NCBI GenBank assembly: GCA_021737405.1
Contig: JAIPEG010000017.1
Location: forward strand, 1 to 52,583
Length of the DNA stretch: 52,583 nucleotides
From: Bacteriovoracaceae bacterium
Lineage (GTDB): Bacteria > Bdellovibrionota > Bacteriovoracia > Bacteriovoracales > Bacteriovoracaceae
Reading direction: 5' to 3'
The first letter of the stretch is position 1. Each line of letters begins with the position of its first letter. The position numbers and the translations under genes are program-made. The notes under the pieces are model-generated. The model had not been told where the DNA came from and searched no databases. It worked only from the letters and a program-made list of their open reading frames with translations. Positions 26,660 through 36,606 of the stretch are shown piece by piece.

Positions 26660-28153
26660 CTAGGGAATGGGTAGGTAGTCGCTGAAAACTTTTAGTGACT
26701 CTGTGAGTTTGATGTCTCTGGCGATGGAGTAGATATTTTCGTTGTTGGCCTCTGGTAGGAAACCTCCAAATGTAGGGTCAGGATAGGATACTGGTTTACC
26801 GTAATTATAGTTCCAGCCAAACTCACTACGACCAGATTTCCATTTCAACGTATGACCACGCTTCTCACTAGAGAAGTTACTTTCTTTTGGTAGAAAAACC
26901 TTTAGATCTGAATAGGGGGTAAAGAGTGAGATTAAATTTATCTTTGTTTGGCGACCAGTGATATGACTTGTTACCAGTTGAGTTTCTCCTTTTAATGCTT
27001 TTTCATAAAGACCAACCATTTCATTTAATCGGCGAACGGTACTTTCTTGACCAATAATTAAGAAATTAGGGTTAATGATGTAGCGGTCTCCATTATCTGA
27101 GTCAGAAAGAATAATTGTCTGTTCAAGGGCCTTAAGCTCATAAGCAGAAGCACTCTTAAAGTGAGTCATGGCAGACCTTAAGTTTTCTTTTGCAATTTGT
27201 GTGCTCTTTCTGAGAGTTAGGAATGGGGCAAAAGACTTTTTATTGGATAGAAGTTTTGATCCATTAAGAATCTCTGAAGCCTCTTTCGGAGTTGAAATTT
27301 GAGGAAGGCCTCGAGTAAACGTCTTCGAGAGGATAGTGTTATTAATGGCCGTCTTTGAAACCAATTTATCAACAAATAGGGGTAACTGAGAAATATTATA
27401 GTTAACACTATAATCGATAAAGCCTAGGGCCCTATGAAGGGATGAGATTCCATAGTAGAGATGAGGTTTGATTACGGTTTTATAGCGTTTTTGCTCAGAG
27501 ATGAAAGTCATATTATTTTTTGGGTCAAAACCCGAAACCAAATAACCATCAAAATTAAGAGTCCAAGTATCCTCTAAACTTTTTGTCAGGTTCTGTAATT
27601 CACTTAACGATGATTGTAGCTCTGGACGGATATCTTTCTCTAAAAAGTCTTGGGCCTCAGTTAGGTTTTCAAACATAGGATACGAATTAGCGGGCGTTGT
27701 TAGGTAATCTAAGGTCGCCTTAATATGGGGGCCATACATATAACTGCGGTGATAAGCTTTGGTAATAAGACCAAGGGCGGTGAGGTGAAGAGCACCCGAA
27801 TTCTCTACGACTTTTCTAAAACGCCAAATGATACCCTCTAGCTTTAAAACAGGTTTAAGTGCCAATTTATAGAGTTGAAGTGAAGTGTTTTCCTTATTTT
27901 CTTCCCTATTAGCTAGAGTGATAAGTTCATTTATGAGAGGAACTATTTGGTATTGACTGTCGATCGCAACAATCTTCTTATTAATTCCCTCAATGAGTTC
28001 GCCTTCGGAGGCAATTCCTCTAAGGGCCGATAATTTACTTGTCTTTGAAGCAGTTGGAGAAATCTTATTAGGAGAGTCCGTTTGTTTTTGACATGAAATG
28101 AGAGGTAGGATTGCTAAAAAAAGAACACTAAATGTTTTCTGCCTAATTGCCAT
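26660..28153 (-). CDS. Large lipoprotein of unknown function
   Basis: The 497-aa protein starts with a lipoprotein signal ending in LISC with the lipidated Cys at 21 (VLFLAILPLISCQKQ), so it is an envelope lipoprotein. The mature part is helical in its first half and richer in Tyr/Gly/Pro at the end (WNYNYGKPVSYPDPTFGG). No domain is recognised. A strong GGAAGGAG precedes the ATG. It is divergent from the MMPL gene at 28272 with a shared 118-base upstream region, which may mean shared control with the oxygenase cluster. Confidence 0.75.
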   Translation of the reverse strand: MAIRQKTFSVLFLAILPLISCQKQTDSPNKISPTASKTSKLSALRGIASEGELIEGINKKIVAIDSQYQIVPLINELITLANREENKENTSLQLYKLALKPVLKLEGIIWRFRKVVENSGALHLTALGLITKAYHRSYMYGPHIKATLDYLTTPANSYPMFENLTEAQDFLEKDIRPELQSSLSELQNLTKSLEDTWTLNFDGYLVSGFDPKNNMTFISEQKRYKTVIKPHLYYGISSLHRALGFIDYSVNYNISQLPLFVDKLVSKTAINNTILSKTFTRGLPQISTPKEASEILNGSKLLSNKKSFAPFLTLRKSTQIAKENLRSAMTHFKSASAYELKALEQTIILSDSDNGDRYIINPNFLIIGQESTVRRLNEMVGLYEKALKGETQLVTSHITGRQTKINLISLFTPYSDLKVFLPKESNFSSEKRGHTLKWKSGRSEFGWNYNYGKPVSYPDPTFGGFLPEANNENIYSIARDIKLTESLKVFSDYLPIP

Positions 28154-28271
28154 AATAAAAACTCCTTCCTTTTAAAACCCTGACCTATCTTCAATAAACA
28201 AGAGCTATTTTAAATTCCTTTGTTAGAATAACCCTCAGATATATTTTGATCAATATGGAGAAGAGAAGGCA

Positions 28272-30443
28272 TTGAAACCGAAAATCATCATATTTTTACT
28301 TTTCACTCTGCTCTTCAGTATATCCAGCCAGTTAGCAAAGTTATCGGTTCCTTTTAAAATTGAATCCCTTCTTGATAAGAATAGTCCATTAAGAGAGGAG
28401 TATCTTGAACATCAGAAAAACTTTGATGATGAGAACATCGTTCTTTTTGCACTAGAAAGCTCAAGTATTGTGAGTGAAGAAAATATTGTCTTGATTGGCA
28501 AGATTGTTACCCAAAAATTAATGGGACTTAAGGGAGTAAGGTCATTTCAGTATTTATCGACGGCTGAATATATCACTTATAAAGATCGCTCCATAAAACT
28601 CAGACCATTCTTTATCAATGGTAAGCTCACCGATGATGGAAAATCAGAGCTAGAAAAAGACTTTTATCTCAACTCCTACTTAACAAAGAATGGTAAAAAT
28701 TTAGTGGGCTCAATAACTCTGAATAAGAATTTAGAGGGAGCAAAAGAAAAGCAGCTGATGGCCGATCTTTTAAAACTTAGCGCTAGTATTGAGCAGGAGT
28801 TTTCAAATGTTAAAGTTCATTTACTAGGCCATAAAGTAGCAAAATACTACTTTCTCCAAGAAATGCTTAATAACCAACGCTTTATTTCTCCTTTAATTTT
28901 TCTTATACTGAGCCTTCTTATATTTTGGCTCTTTCGAAGTCTTGCCGTCGTCATTTGGGTCGATCTCATTATTGCCTTTTCATATTGTCTCGCAATGATC
29001 TTAATTTTCTTGCTAGAAGGAGGTTTAAATCCCTACAGTGGACTTGCCTTAACCTTTGTTATTATTGTCGCAACGGCCGACCTTATTCATTACTTCTCCA
29101 TTTTTCTCTCTAAGAAAGGGAATCTTCAGTACAGACTGGAAAGCACGAAGAAGGAATTGTGGAAGCCTTGTTTACTTACAACTTTGACGACTTCAATTAG
29201 TTTCTTATCTCTTATTGTTAACGATATGCAGCCTGTTCGTTTCTTTGGTCTCTATTGTAGTTTTGGGGCCTTTGTGGCATTTATTTTAACTTTCTATTTC
29301 CTTCCGAAATGCCTCAGTAGTTTTCCAAGAGAGTATCCTACTCAACGAGATACCTATTTGTGGCTAGGAGAATGGCTGCTTCCAAAACTTCAAAAGTGGA
29401 GCTATACCATTATGGCCTTCTTTTTCATAAGCTTCATAGGTATGATTTTTCTTTCAACTCGAGTTATTGTGGATGATGATTTCTACGATAAGTTCACCTC
29501 AGATCATCCAATGGCGCGCTCCTTTGTCTTCTTTAATGACAACTTCCATTATGTAAGCTCAGTTGATTTGGTCTACTCACAAAAGACTCTGCCGTTAAGT
29601 AAAGGGGAGTATCAAGAGATAAAAGAATTTGAAGAGAAAGTTCTAAAAATAAAAGATGTTAGTAAGCTTTCATCATTTATTTCCTTAAGAGAGTATTTGC
29701 GAGGGGTAGCCCCTGAATTTGCCCACGATGGTTTAGAGTATCAAGCGTCAGAAAGGTTTTTAAAATCTATGGGTGTTCTAAAAGACTTTACTGGACTTAA
29801 AGAAACAGGTCTTAAGACAACTGTCTTTTTAAAAACGGCTAGTATCAAAGACGTTAGAACAGTAGTGACCAAATTATTAGAATTTGCTCCAGCTAGTTTT
29901 AATGTAAAGGTACGAGGATTTATTAATATTAGAAGTTTCCTCTATGATCAGATTATTAATAACTTTCTCTTCTCCTTTGCTCTTAGCTTCATCTTTATTT
30001 TTATCATTTTCTTGCTTATCTTTAGATCTTTCTCCTGGGCCGCCTTAGCGTTGATCCCCAATATTTTTCCGATTGTGGTGATCTCGGCGATGATGGGGCT
30101 TCTAGATATAAAAGTTGAAGGAAATGTTGTGATGTTGATCTGTGTTGTCATGGGAGTTGCCGTAGATGATACGATTCACTTTCTTTACACTTTAAGGGCC
30201 TTTAAGAAGCAAGGCCTAGAACTAATGGAGAGCATAAGAAAGAGTTATGAGCACAACTCCAAGGCGCTTATTGGAACGACTTTGGTTTTCATTGTCTCAT
30301 TCCCGTGCTTTTTACTCAGTGATTTGAAGCTTATGGTGCAAATGGGTGCCTTTATTATACTGGCCTTGGGTTTCGCTCTGATTGCTGATTTTGTTCTCTT
30401 ACCTGTCATTTTTCTCTGCAACTCATCTAGTAAAAAGGCTTAG
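28272..30443 (+). CDS. MMPL/RND exporter at the head of the oxygenase cluster
   Basis: The 723-aa protein (TTG start) has the two-repeat RND layout: a first helix, a loop of about 180 residues, helices near 205-360, a second loop and helices near 560-715. The coupling motif VAVDDTIHFLY is in the second repeat and VATADLIHYFS in the first. It is a paralog type of the pump at 17368 but lacks LolA-like and barrel partners. It is 95 bases upstream of the first Rieske gene on the same strand, so it probably exports the cluster's product. Confidence 0.9.
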   Translation: MKPKIIIFLLFTLLFSISSQLAKLSVPFKIESLLDKNSPLREEYLEHQKNFDDENIVLFALESSSIVSEENIVLIGKIVTQKLMGLKGVRSFQYLSTAEYITYKDRSIKLRPFFINGKLTDDGKSELEKDFYLNSYLTKNGKNLVGSITLNKNLEGAKEKQLMADLLKLSASIEQEFSNVKVHLLGHKVAKYYFLQEMLNNQRFISPLIFLILSLLIFWLFRSLAVVIWVDLIIAFSYCLAMILIFLLEGGLNPYSGLALTFVIIVATADLIHYFSIFLSKKGNLQYRLESTKKELWKPCLLTTLTTSISFLSLIVNDMQPVRFFGLYCSFGAFVAFILTFYFLPKCLSSFPREYPTQRDTYLWLGEWLLPKLQKWSYTIMAFFFISFIGMIFLSTRVIVDDDFYDKFTSDHPMARSFVFFNDNFHYVSSVDLVYSQKTLPLSKGEYQEIKEFEEKVLKIKDVSKLSSFISLREYLRGVAPEFAHDGLEYQASERFLKSMGVLKDFTGLKETGLKTTVFLKTASIKDVRTVVTKLLEFAPASFNVKVRGFINIRSFLYDQIINNFLFSFALSFIFIFIIFLLIFRSFSWAALALIPNIFPIVVISAMMGLLDIKVEGNVVMLICVVMGVAVDDTIHFLYTLRAFKKQGLELMESIRKSYEHNSKALIGTTLVFIVSFPCFLLSDLKLMVQMGAFIILALGFALIADFVLLPVIFLCNSSSKKA

Positions 30444-30538
30444 GTGACTTTTTTGCGCGGATTTTGTCCTTACGTTTTTATGATAAGATATATTTTGTTT
30501 GAAAAGCCCTGAAGCACTTCCGGGCCGGTGGAGAATCA

Positions 30539-31555
30539 ATGTCTGCATTGAGTGATGTGAAAATTTTTGGGCAAAGAGATACGGTAGTTGAAGGTTGGTA
30601 TTGGGCCTTTAAATCCCGAGATCTTAAAAAGGGCGAAACCCGACCTCTAAATTTTCTCGGAAAAGAGCTCGCCGTTTATCGGGGACAAGATAGTAAAGTA
30701 TATGCAGTAGATGCCTATTGCCCTCATATGGGAGCTCATCTTGCTGAAGGTAAGGTCGAGGGAAAAGGTCTTCGCTGTTTCTTTCATCATTGGAAGTTTG
30801 ATGAGTCTGGTGAGCTTGTAGATATACCTTGCCGAAAGACTCCTGGAATAAGTGTCTCTATTAAACACTATGCTGTGGAGGAAAAATACCAAACGATTTG
30901 GATTTACACTGGAGATACTCCTCGCTACGGAGTTCACAGTATTGAGGAACTTGATGGTATTGAGCTAGATTCTTCTTTTGGTAATCAATTTGTTAAAGAA
31001 TGTCACCCAAATATAATGATGATCAATGCTATTGATGCTCATCATTTTGCCTCGGTTCATGACCTTCCAGTGGATGTGAAGTTTGAAACCAGAAAAATCT
31101 CTGAACACACGATCCAATTTAACAATATTACAAAGATTCCTGTTGAGAAGTGGTATTTGCGCTTTATTGGTCGCTTTTATGCAAATGCTCTGACTTACTC
31201 GATGTCTTATACTGCAGGTTCTACTGGGTCTGTGACAGTTGGTCCTGACTTTCTTCACTGTCATATCATTTTTGCACTAAGGCCTACTGGTGAGGGAAGA
31301 GCAGAGGGACTGACAATATTGGTCACCAAAAAGCGAAAAGGTCTAAAGGGTCTTTTGCTTAACCCAATCATTCTCTTTGCCACGAAATGTGTCGGTAATT
31401 ATTTTGCAAAAGGTGATACGGAAGTATTCAAATCAATTCGCTTTAATTTTTCAAACCCCATAAAAGAAGACGAAGCGGTTATAAAGTTTATTCAACATTT
31501 AGAAAAGCAAAACTGCGTTGAATGGGGTTTTGGTAAAGTGAGAGTTAATCATTAA
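30539..31555 (+). CDS. Rieske non-heme iron oxygenase (group A, copy 1)
   Basis: The 338-aa protein has the Rieske centre Cys61-x-His63 (YCPHMGAHL) and Cys80-x2-His83 (CFFHHW), then the mononuclear-iron site Asp166-x2-His169-x4-His174 (NAIDAHHFASVH). This makes it a one-polypeptide terminal oxygenase (alpha-type). The CPHMG...CFFHHW.FD pattern recalls KshA/Daf-36-like steroid and lipid oxygenases more than ring dioxygenases. Electrons probably come from the ferredoxin at 42474. A GGAG precedes the ATG. It is the first enzyme gene of the plus-strand operon. Confidence 0.93.
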   Translation: MSALSDVKIFGQRDTVVEGWYWAFKSRDLKKGETRPLNFLGKELAVYRGQDSKVYAVDAYCPHMGAHLAEGKVEGKGLRCFFHHWKFDESGELVDIPCRKTPGISVSIKHYAVEEKYQTIWIYTGDTPRYGVHSIEELDGIELDSSFGNQFVKECHPNIMMINAIDAHHFASVHDLPVDVKFETRKISEHTIQFNNITKIPVEKWYLRFIGRFYANALTYSMSYTAGSTGSVTVGPDFLHCHIIFALRPTGEGRAEGLTILVTKKRKGLKGLLLNPIILFATKCVGNYFAKGDTEVFKSIRFNFSNPIKEDEAVIKFIQHLEKQNCVEWGFGKVRVNH

Positions 31556-31569
31556 TTTTAGGGAAAGAG

Positions 31570-32388
31570 ATGCAGAATAAGAAAAAACTCTATGCAAAAA
31601 CTTTGTCCATTCAAAAACTCAGTGTGGATCAAATTGATGATATGTTTTCTGTTTTTTCAAAATATTATAGTAATACAAATAAAGAAATCTTTTTAAAAGA
31701 TCTTTCTAATAAGGACAGTGTTTTTCTGCTTCTCGATAAGGCAAGTCATTCTATAAAAGGTTTTTCAACTATTAAGAATATTATGATTGATTTTGAAGGA
31801 AGAATGGTTCGAGGAGTCTTTAGTGGCGACACTATTATTGAAAAAGATTATTGGGGCCAAGGAACGTTAGGAGTATCATTTTTAAAATATCTATTTTGGC
31901 AAAAGATAAAAAAACCATTTGAGCCACTTTACTGGTTTCTTATTTCTAAGGGCTATAAGACTTATCTTCTTATGGCGAATAATTTTCCCGATCATTACCC
32001 GCGCTTTGAAAGGATCACCCCTGTTAAGGAAAAGCACCTCATCGACGGCTTTTCAAAAAGCTTGTATGGAGATTACTATTGTGAAAACACGGGGGTCATA
32101 AGTTTTTCAAAAGTAACTGTCTCTACAAAAGACTGCTTAAAAGAAGAAGTGAGTCCCATCAGCAATGAACTGATGGCCAGTAATAAGAGAATTGAATTTT
32201 TTGCGAAACTAAATCCGAATTGGCACCAAGGAGATGAACTCTCTTGTGTCGCACAAATGACTTTCTTTATGCCATTATTTTATCAATTAAAGTTTATGAA
32301 AAAATCAATCATTCGAATATGCCACAGTTTTTTTTCTAAAATAAAAGTCTTAATGCTCTCTTTGGGGCTTGGTAAGGGTTCTCTTTGA
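31570..32388 (+). CDS. GNAT-like acyltransferase protein of the cluster
   Basis: The 272-aa protein has a GNAT-like pattern in its first half: a beta-strand arrangement (FLLLDKASHSIKGFSTIKN, RMVRGVFSGDTIIEKDYWGQG) in which DYWGQGTLG fits the acetyl-CoA pyrophosphate loop (Q/RxxGxG/A). The C-terminal 100 residues contain a hydrophobic or amphipathic tail. The assignment is moderate; the substrate is unknown. It starts 14 bases after the Rieske gene and its stop overlaps the TTG of the SDR gene. Confidence 0.6.
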   Translation: MQNKKKLYAKTLSIQKLSVDQIDDMFSVFSKYYSNTNKEIFLKDLSNKDSVFLLLDKASHSIKGFSTIKNIMIDFEGRMVRGVFSGDTIIEKDYWGQGTLGVSFLKYLFWQKIKKPFEPLYWFLISKGYKTYLLMANNFPDHYPRFERITPVKEKHLIDGFSKSLYGDYYCENTGVISFSKVTVSTKDCLKEEVSPISNELMASNKRIEFFAKLNPNWHQGDELSCVAQMTFFMPLFYQLKFMKKSIIRICHSFFSKIKVLMLSLGLGKGSL

Positions 32389-33236
32389 AAACTATTTTAA
32401 TAACAGGCTGCTCCTCTGGTTTTGGCCTACAGATGGTTGAAGATCTCTTGGGGGCGGGGCATAAGGTTATCGCGACTCTTAGAAATGCTTCAGAGAGGAG
32501 TCATATCTTTAACGATCTTATTAAAAGTTACTCCGATAATTTGACTATCATAAACCTTGATGTCACAAACTCAACGGATAGGGTCTTTATTGGAAAGATC
32601 ATTAAGGAAAAGTTTGATTCAAAGCTTGATGTTCTTATAAATAATGCAGGAGTTGGCTTTTTTGGTGCTCTTGAAGACATAAGTGAAAATCAAGTCATTG
32701 AGCAGATGCAGGTGAATTTTTTTGGACCTACGTTTCTAATAAAAGAGCTTCTTCCCTTCCTTCGGGATTCAAAGGGAAGGGTTATCAATATCACTTCTAT
32801 CATGGGGCAGTATTCGACTCCGCTTGGTAGTGTCTACTCTGCTTCAAAATATGCACTTGAAGGCCTTACAGAAGGGCTTTGCTATGAGATGTCTTTTCAT
32901 GGAGTAAGTGTATCAAGTGTCGTTCCTGGAGGACATCGCACAAACTTTTTGAAGGCGATTACTTGGGGTGAAGAATCTCAAAATTCTAATTCAGTATATT
33001 TTCCTATTACACAAGCGTTCTCAGCGTTCATGCAAAAACTAGCAGCAAGATCAAAGGCTCCACGCTCTGATGCTGTGTCAAAAGCTGTGGTCCAACTTGT
33101 TGATTGTGTAAAGATGCCAAGAGAAGTCATTGTTGGCAAAGATGCTTGGAGCGTTGTTATTTTAAGGCGGCTTTTACCAATGAGCTTTTATCATGGGGTT
33201 ATGAGTAAAACTTATAAGGGAATGTTAAAGGAATAG
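32385..33236 (+). CDS. Short-chain dehydrogenase/reductase
   Basis: The 283-aa classical SDR has cofactor motif TGCSSGFG (7-14), NNAG (86-89) and catalytic Ser138, Tyr151 and Lys155 (YSASK). The length and the GHRTNF region resemble the retinol/steroid dehydrogenase-like group of SDRs. Expected reaction: NAD(P)-dependent alcohol/ketone interconversion on the oxidised intermediate of the pathway. It starts at a TTG overlapping the previous stop. Confidence 0.92.
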   Translation: MKTILITGCSSGFGLQMVEDLLGAGHKVIATLRNASERSHIFNDLIKSYSDNLTIINLDVTNSTDRVFIGKIIKEKFDSKLDVLINNAGVGFFGALEDISENQVIEQMQVNFFGPTFLIKELLPFLRDSKGRVINITSIMGQYSTPLGSVYSASKYALEGLTEGLCYEMSFHGVSVSSVVPGGHRTNFLKAITWGEESQNSNSVYFPITQAFSAFMQKLAARSKAPRSDAVSKAVVQLVDCVKMPREVIVGKDAWSVVILRRLLPMSFYHGVMSKTYKGMLKE

Positions 33237-33238
33237 AG

Positions 33239-34129
33239 ATGTTAAATGAAATGCTTCACGCGCTTTCAAAACTTGATAATGGCAATCTTGAAAATAGTGA
33301 GATCAAGGCTCTAATTACTAAGAAAGTCGGTACTGGAGTTTCAAGGCCCTCTGAAGCCCGCTCTTACTGGCAGGCTAAAAGTTTTGATTTAGAAAATGTA
33401 ACAGTCTTTAAGAATTTATCACTTGAAGATCAAAAAGAAGTGCTCATTTTGTGTTCACAAATGAGGTTAGAAGAAGCTTACTATATCGAGTATGCAGGAA
33501 TGTCCTATGCTGCGAAGATGAGTCTCTTAGCAAAAACAGTTGAAGAGCAAAAGCTTTATTCAATGTTTGCCGCTGAAGAGGCCAGGCATTTTAACTATAT
33601 CAATCAATTCTTTACTCCGGTTGAAGGAGCTCCTGTAAAACCCTTCATAAGGCTTCTTAATGATGCCATTGCAAAAGGGGAGCGGATGCCCCTGATTTTT
33701 ATCATTCAGGTATTACTTGAAGGTTGGGGAATTGACCATTATCAAAAGATGAGCGCTCTTTGTCTTGATGACACACTTAAGACTTATTTAAGTGAAATCG
33801 TAAATGACGAAGCTGCCCATCACGGAAGTGGAGTGATTCTCTTTAATGAAGATGAACTCTCTGCTCTGGAGTTTGAATTTATCATCAATATTGTCACTCA
33901 CTTTTTAGAGGACGTACGAATTGGTCCAGATTCTCTAGTTTCTTTACTAACCACGGTTTCAGGGACTTTGAGCCCCGCTGACAAGAAAACCCTTTATCTT
34001 GAGCTAGATGCCCATGATGAAACCCAAAGGAAACTTACTCTTCTTAAAAAGATGATGGAAAAAGTGGGAGCAAAAAGAATCGTGAAGGAATTAGAATCAA
34101 AAAACCTTTTTACTCCTGCATTTACTTAA
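33239..34129 (+). CDS. Ferritin-fold diiron protein, probable oxygenase
   Basis: The 296-aa helical protein has the four-helix diiron ligand set: Glu79 or Glu84 (RLEEAYYIEYAG), ExxH at Glu114/His117 (EEARHF), Glu161 (LLEGWGID) and ExxH at Glu191/His194 (NDEAAHHG). It is too long for a ferritin and fits a ferritin-like oxygenase or desaturase. It lies two bases after the SDR stop in the same operon. Reaction unknown; N-oxygenation, desaturation or C-hydroxylation are all possible. Confidence 0.8.
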   Translation: MLNEMLHALSKLDNGNLENSEIKALITKKVGTGVSRPSEARSYWQAKSFDLENVTVFKNLSLEDQKEVLILCSQMRLEEAYYIEYAGMSYAAKMSLLAKTVEEQKLYSMFAAEEARHFNYINQFFTPVEGAPVKPFIRLLNDAIAKGERMPLIFIIQVLLEGWGIDHYQKMSALCLDDTLKTYLSEIVNDEAAHHGSGVILFNEDELSALEFEFIINIVTHFLEDVRIGPDSLVSLLTTVSGTLSPADKKTLYLELDAHDETQRKLTLLKKMMEKVGAKRIVKELESKNLFTPAFT

Positions 34130-34153
34130 ATCCTTTAAAAGGTCAATCAACAA

Positions 34154-35230
34154 ATGACTCCCAATAATTTTCAAAATACTAAAACTCAACCTTTAAAGAA
34201 GCATAGAATCTTTAACAACTGGCAAGTTGTGACTGATGGTTGGTATATTGCGGCGAAGGTTAGTGAAGTAAAGAAAATGGCTATCTTATCTACCATTGTT
34301 TGCGGTCAAAAAGTCGTTCTCTTTCGAGACTCTACAGGTATTGTTCATTGTATGGATGGATTTTGTCCCCATATGGGAGTTGACCTAGGAATTGGTAAAA
34401 TTATTGATGATAAAATTCAATGCTTCTTTCATCACTGGCAATTTGATATCAATGGAAATTGCGTAAATATACCCGCCCAAGAAGATATTCCCAAAAAAGC
34501 TTGCTTACAAACCTATGCAACAAAGGAAAAGTACGGCTTTATTTGGGTTTATCCATTGGCAGAGGCGCCTGAGGATCTTTTAGAAATCCCTAGTCTTGAA
34601 GGTCAAGAAATTACATTCTCTATTGGTAAATCCTTTTATAGACGCTGTCATTATCATGTCACTATGATCAATGGGATCGATCCTCAGCACTTAAAAACAG
34701 TTCATTCGCTCGATATTGATATGGATCTCTCAATTGATGAGAAAAATGGCTCAACCATAGAAATTGAGCTCTGTGGTGAAATGCCAGAAAAAAATTTAGC
34801 AGAAAGAATGATGAAGAAAATGATTGGACCACGCTACGCTTATGCCATGAAGTATGCTCACGGTTGTCTTGGTGCCTTGACTCTTATGAAGGACGTCAAT
34901 CTCTTTGGAAGACCAAATCTAATACCACGAATGCATATGCTCTTTGCTTATCAACCTATTGATGGAAATAAGACTTTTGTGCAGCCTATTTATGTAACGA
35001 AAAAGCGTAAAGGGCCGCTTGGTTTTATAATTTCGACATTTCTACTTTGGGCCACAAAAAGAGGATTCTATTTTCTTCAAGGAGAAGATGGGGAGGTCTA
35101 TAATAATATTCGCTTCAATACATCTAATCTCTTACCAATAGATGCGCCTGTTGCACGCTACATTGGATATATCAATAAGCTTAGACCCTCACTTTGGAGT
35201 TCAGGGGATATAGATTCCACGGAGAAATAG
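34154..35230 (+). CDS. Rieske non-heme iron oxygenase (group A, copy 2)
   Basis: The 358-aa protein has Rieske ligands Cys71/His73 (FCPHMGVDL) and Cys90/His93 (CFFHHW), and iron ligands Asp176, His179 and His184 (NGIDPQHLKTVH). It resembles copies at 30539 and 37388 closely in layout. It is the last gene of the plus operon. Its 3' end overlaps the last gene of the minus operon by 30 bases. Confidence 0.93.
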   Translation: MTPNNFQNTKTQPLKKHRIFNNWQVVTDGWYIAAKVSEVKKMAILSTIVCGQKVVLFRDSTGIVHCMDGFCPHMGVDLGIGKIIDDKIQCFFHHWQFDINGNCVNIPAQEDIPKKACLQTYATKEKYGFIWVYPLAEAPEDLLEIPSLEGQEITFSIGKSFYRRCHYHVTMINGIDPQHLKTVHSLDIDMDLSIDEKNGSTIEIELCGEMPEKNLAERMMKKMIGPRYAYAMKYAHGCLGALTLMKDVNLFGRPNLIPRMHMLFAYQPIDGNKTFVQPIYVTKKRKGPLGFIISTFLLWATKRGFYFLQGEDGEVYNNIRFNTSNLLPIDAPVARYIGYINKLRPSLWSSGDIDSTEK

Positions 35231-35731
35231 AGTGACTTTATCTTTGGGGATTTCTACCAAGTCATAGGCTTCTTTTACAAAAGGATATTTCTTTATAAAT
35301 TCTCTTAGTTCACGGTCATAATACCCAAAGCTTGTCGCCAAATTTATCTTAATGACAGGAATAAATGTCGCAAGAAGATATTTTGGGTGCGATCTACCGG
35401 TTCCATTGTCATAAAACTGATGAGAGATAATACCAGAGACATAGTAAAAGAAGGCTCCGAGAGTATAATATAGGAAAGTCAGAATTCCAGGCGAGCTGAT
35501 GACACTATAAAAGCATACACAAAAAAAGAGCAAACCTAACACCATGCCTATCGCATGAATAAGCCTTTGAACCGGGTCAATATGAGTGTAGAAGAACCAG
35601 TCTTCTAGAGAGTTAAAGTGCTCTCTCCTATAGTAAGAATTGCGCTTTACTCCCTCCTGCCTGTGTGAGGCATTTGGAATAAATCGTGAAGCTCGAGGAA
35701 GCAGCAAACTATTTTTGACTTCCCCACTCAT
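35201..35731 (-). CDS. Small integral membrane protein, possibly Mpo1/DUF962-like
   Basis: The 176-aa product has two hydrophobic stretches (about 60-85 and 85-107). Conserved-looking polar residues lie around them: HIDPVQRLIH (His), GIISHQFYD (His/Asp) and a late SHPKYLL (His). This recalls the yeast Mpo1/DUF962 family, which alpha-oxidises 2-hydroxy fatty acids with iron, but I cannot confirm this. It is the last gene of the minus operon; its ATG overlaps the transporter stop (ATGA). Confidence 0.6.
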   Translation of the reverse strand: MSGEVKNSLLLPRASRFIPNASHRQEGVKRNSYYRREHFNSLEDWFFYTHIDPVQRLIHAIGMVLGLLFFCVCFYSVISSPGILTFLYYTLGAFFYYVSGIISHQFYDNGTGRSHPKYLLATFIPVIKINLATSFGYYDRELREFIKKYPFVKEAYDLVEIPKDKVTLFLRGIYIP

Positions 35732-36603
35732 GAGATGACCTTACTTTTAAAGGAGAATATTCTAAATAGGACTAAATAACTTAAGGCGACACCTACAGAG
35801 AGAGCCCCATAAACCAAGGGGATCCATCCGACTTCTTCAACAATTGCTTTGGGGAAACTCAGACTAATGATAGCGAAGGCGAGTGGGGCATTTTGAATGC
35901 CATTTTCAAAACCAATGGTTTTTATATCGGGATTATCAATCTTTAACAATTTTGTGACTACAAGACCTATTAAAATGCCTATGGCACTTGTGGCACCGAT
36001 TGCCATAAAGAGAGTGGTATCTTGTTGTTTAAGAATGGTAAAAAGTTTGGGTGTCCAAATGAAAATCATAACGATGATAGAAAGAGTACCTAAGATGGAG
36101 CCGTAGCGCTCAACCTTTATTGCCATTGATTTAGACTTTAACTTAATACCAAAACCCATGAATATGGGAATTAAAATCGAAGCGAGAATCAACATCATCT
36201 GCTTTACTGGTATAAAGATAGGGGACTCTAAAGTCTGGCCAAAAAGTTTGAGAAGAACCGGTGTCATAACAAAGGCCAACGTTGTGGTGATGGTCGTGAG
36301 TAGAATACTGAGCTCAACATTTGCACGAGCGAAATAGCTAAACATATTTGAGGTTGTGCCACCAGGGCAACAGGTGATTAACAACATGACTAACGTTATC
36401 GAGGGAGAAAAATTAAAGAAATGACTTAGAGCTAAGGCCAAAAAAGGCATTGATATATACTGAAGAGCGAGTCCTGTTAAAAGAGACTTTCTTGTCTTTG
36501 AAAAGTTTGTAAATTTTTCTCCCTCAAGAGAGCAGCCAATACCAATCATCAAAAAGAAGATCATAGAAATGAGAAGTGTCTGTTCAGGAATTGAGAGAAT
36601 CAA
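35728..36603 (-). CDS. Bile acid:sodium symporter (BASS) family transporter
   Basis: The 291-aa membrane protein has about nine helices and the BASS motifs: CCPGGTTSNMFSYFARAN (sodium-site region of helix 4) and IGFENGIQNAPLAF (helix 9 motif). Such carriers move organic acids (bile acids, pantoate, pyruvate, steroid conjugates). Its place inside the oxygenase operon suggests uptake of the precursor or movement of the product. It follows the CAT-like gene by three bases. Confidence 0.88.
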   Translation of the reverse strand: MILSIPEQTLLISMIFFLMIGIGCSLEGEKFTNFSKTRKSLLTGLALQYISMPFLALALSHFFNFSPSITLVMLLITCCPGGTTSNMFSYFARANVELSILLTTITTTLAFVMTPVLLKLFGQTLESPIFIPVKQMMLILASILIPIFMGFGIKLKSKSMAIKVERYGSILGTLSIIVMIFIWTPKLFTILKQQDTTLFMAIGATSAIGILIGLVVTKLLKIDNPDIKTIGFENGIQNAPLAFAIISLSFPKAIVEEVGWIPLVYGALSVGVALSYLVLFRIFSFKSKVIS

Positions 36604-36606
36604 TTG

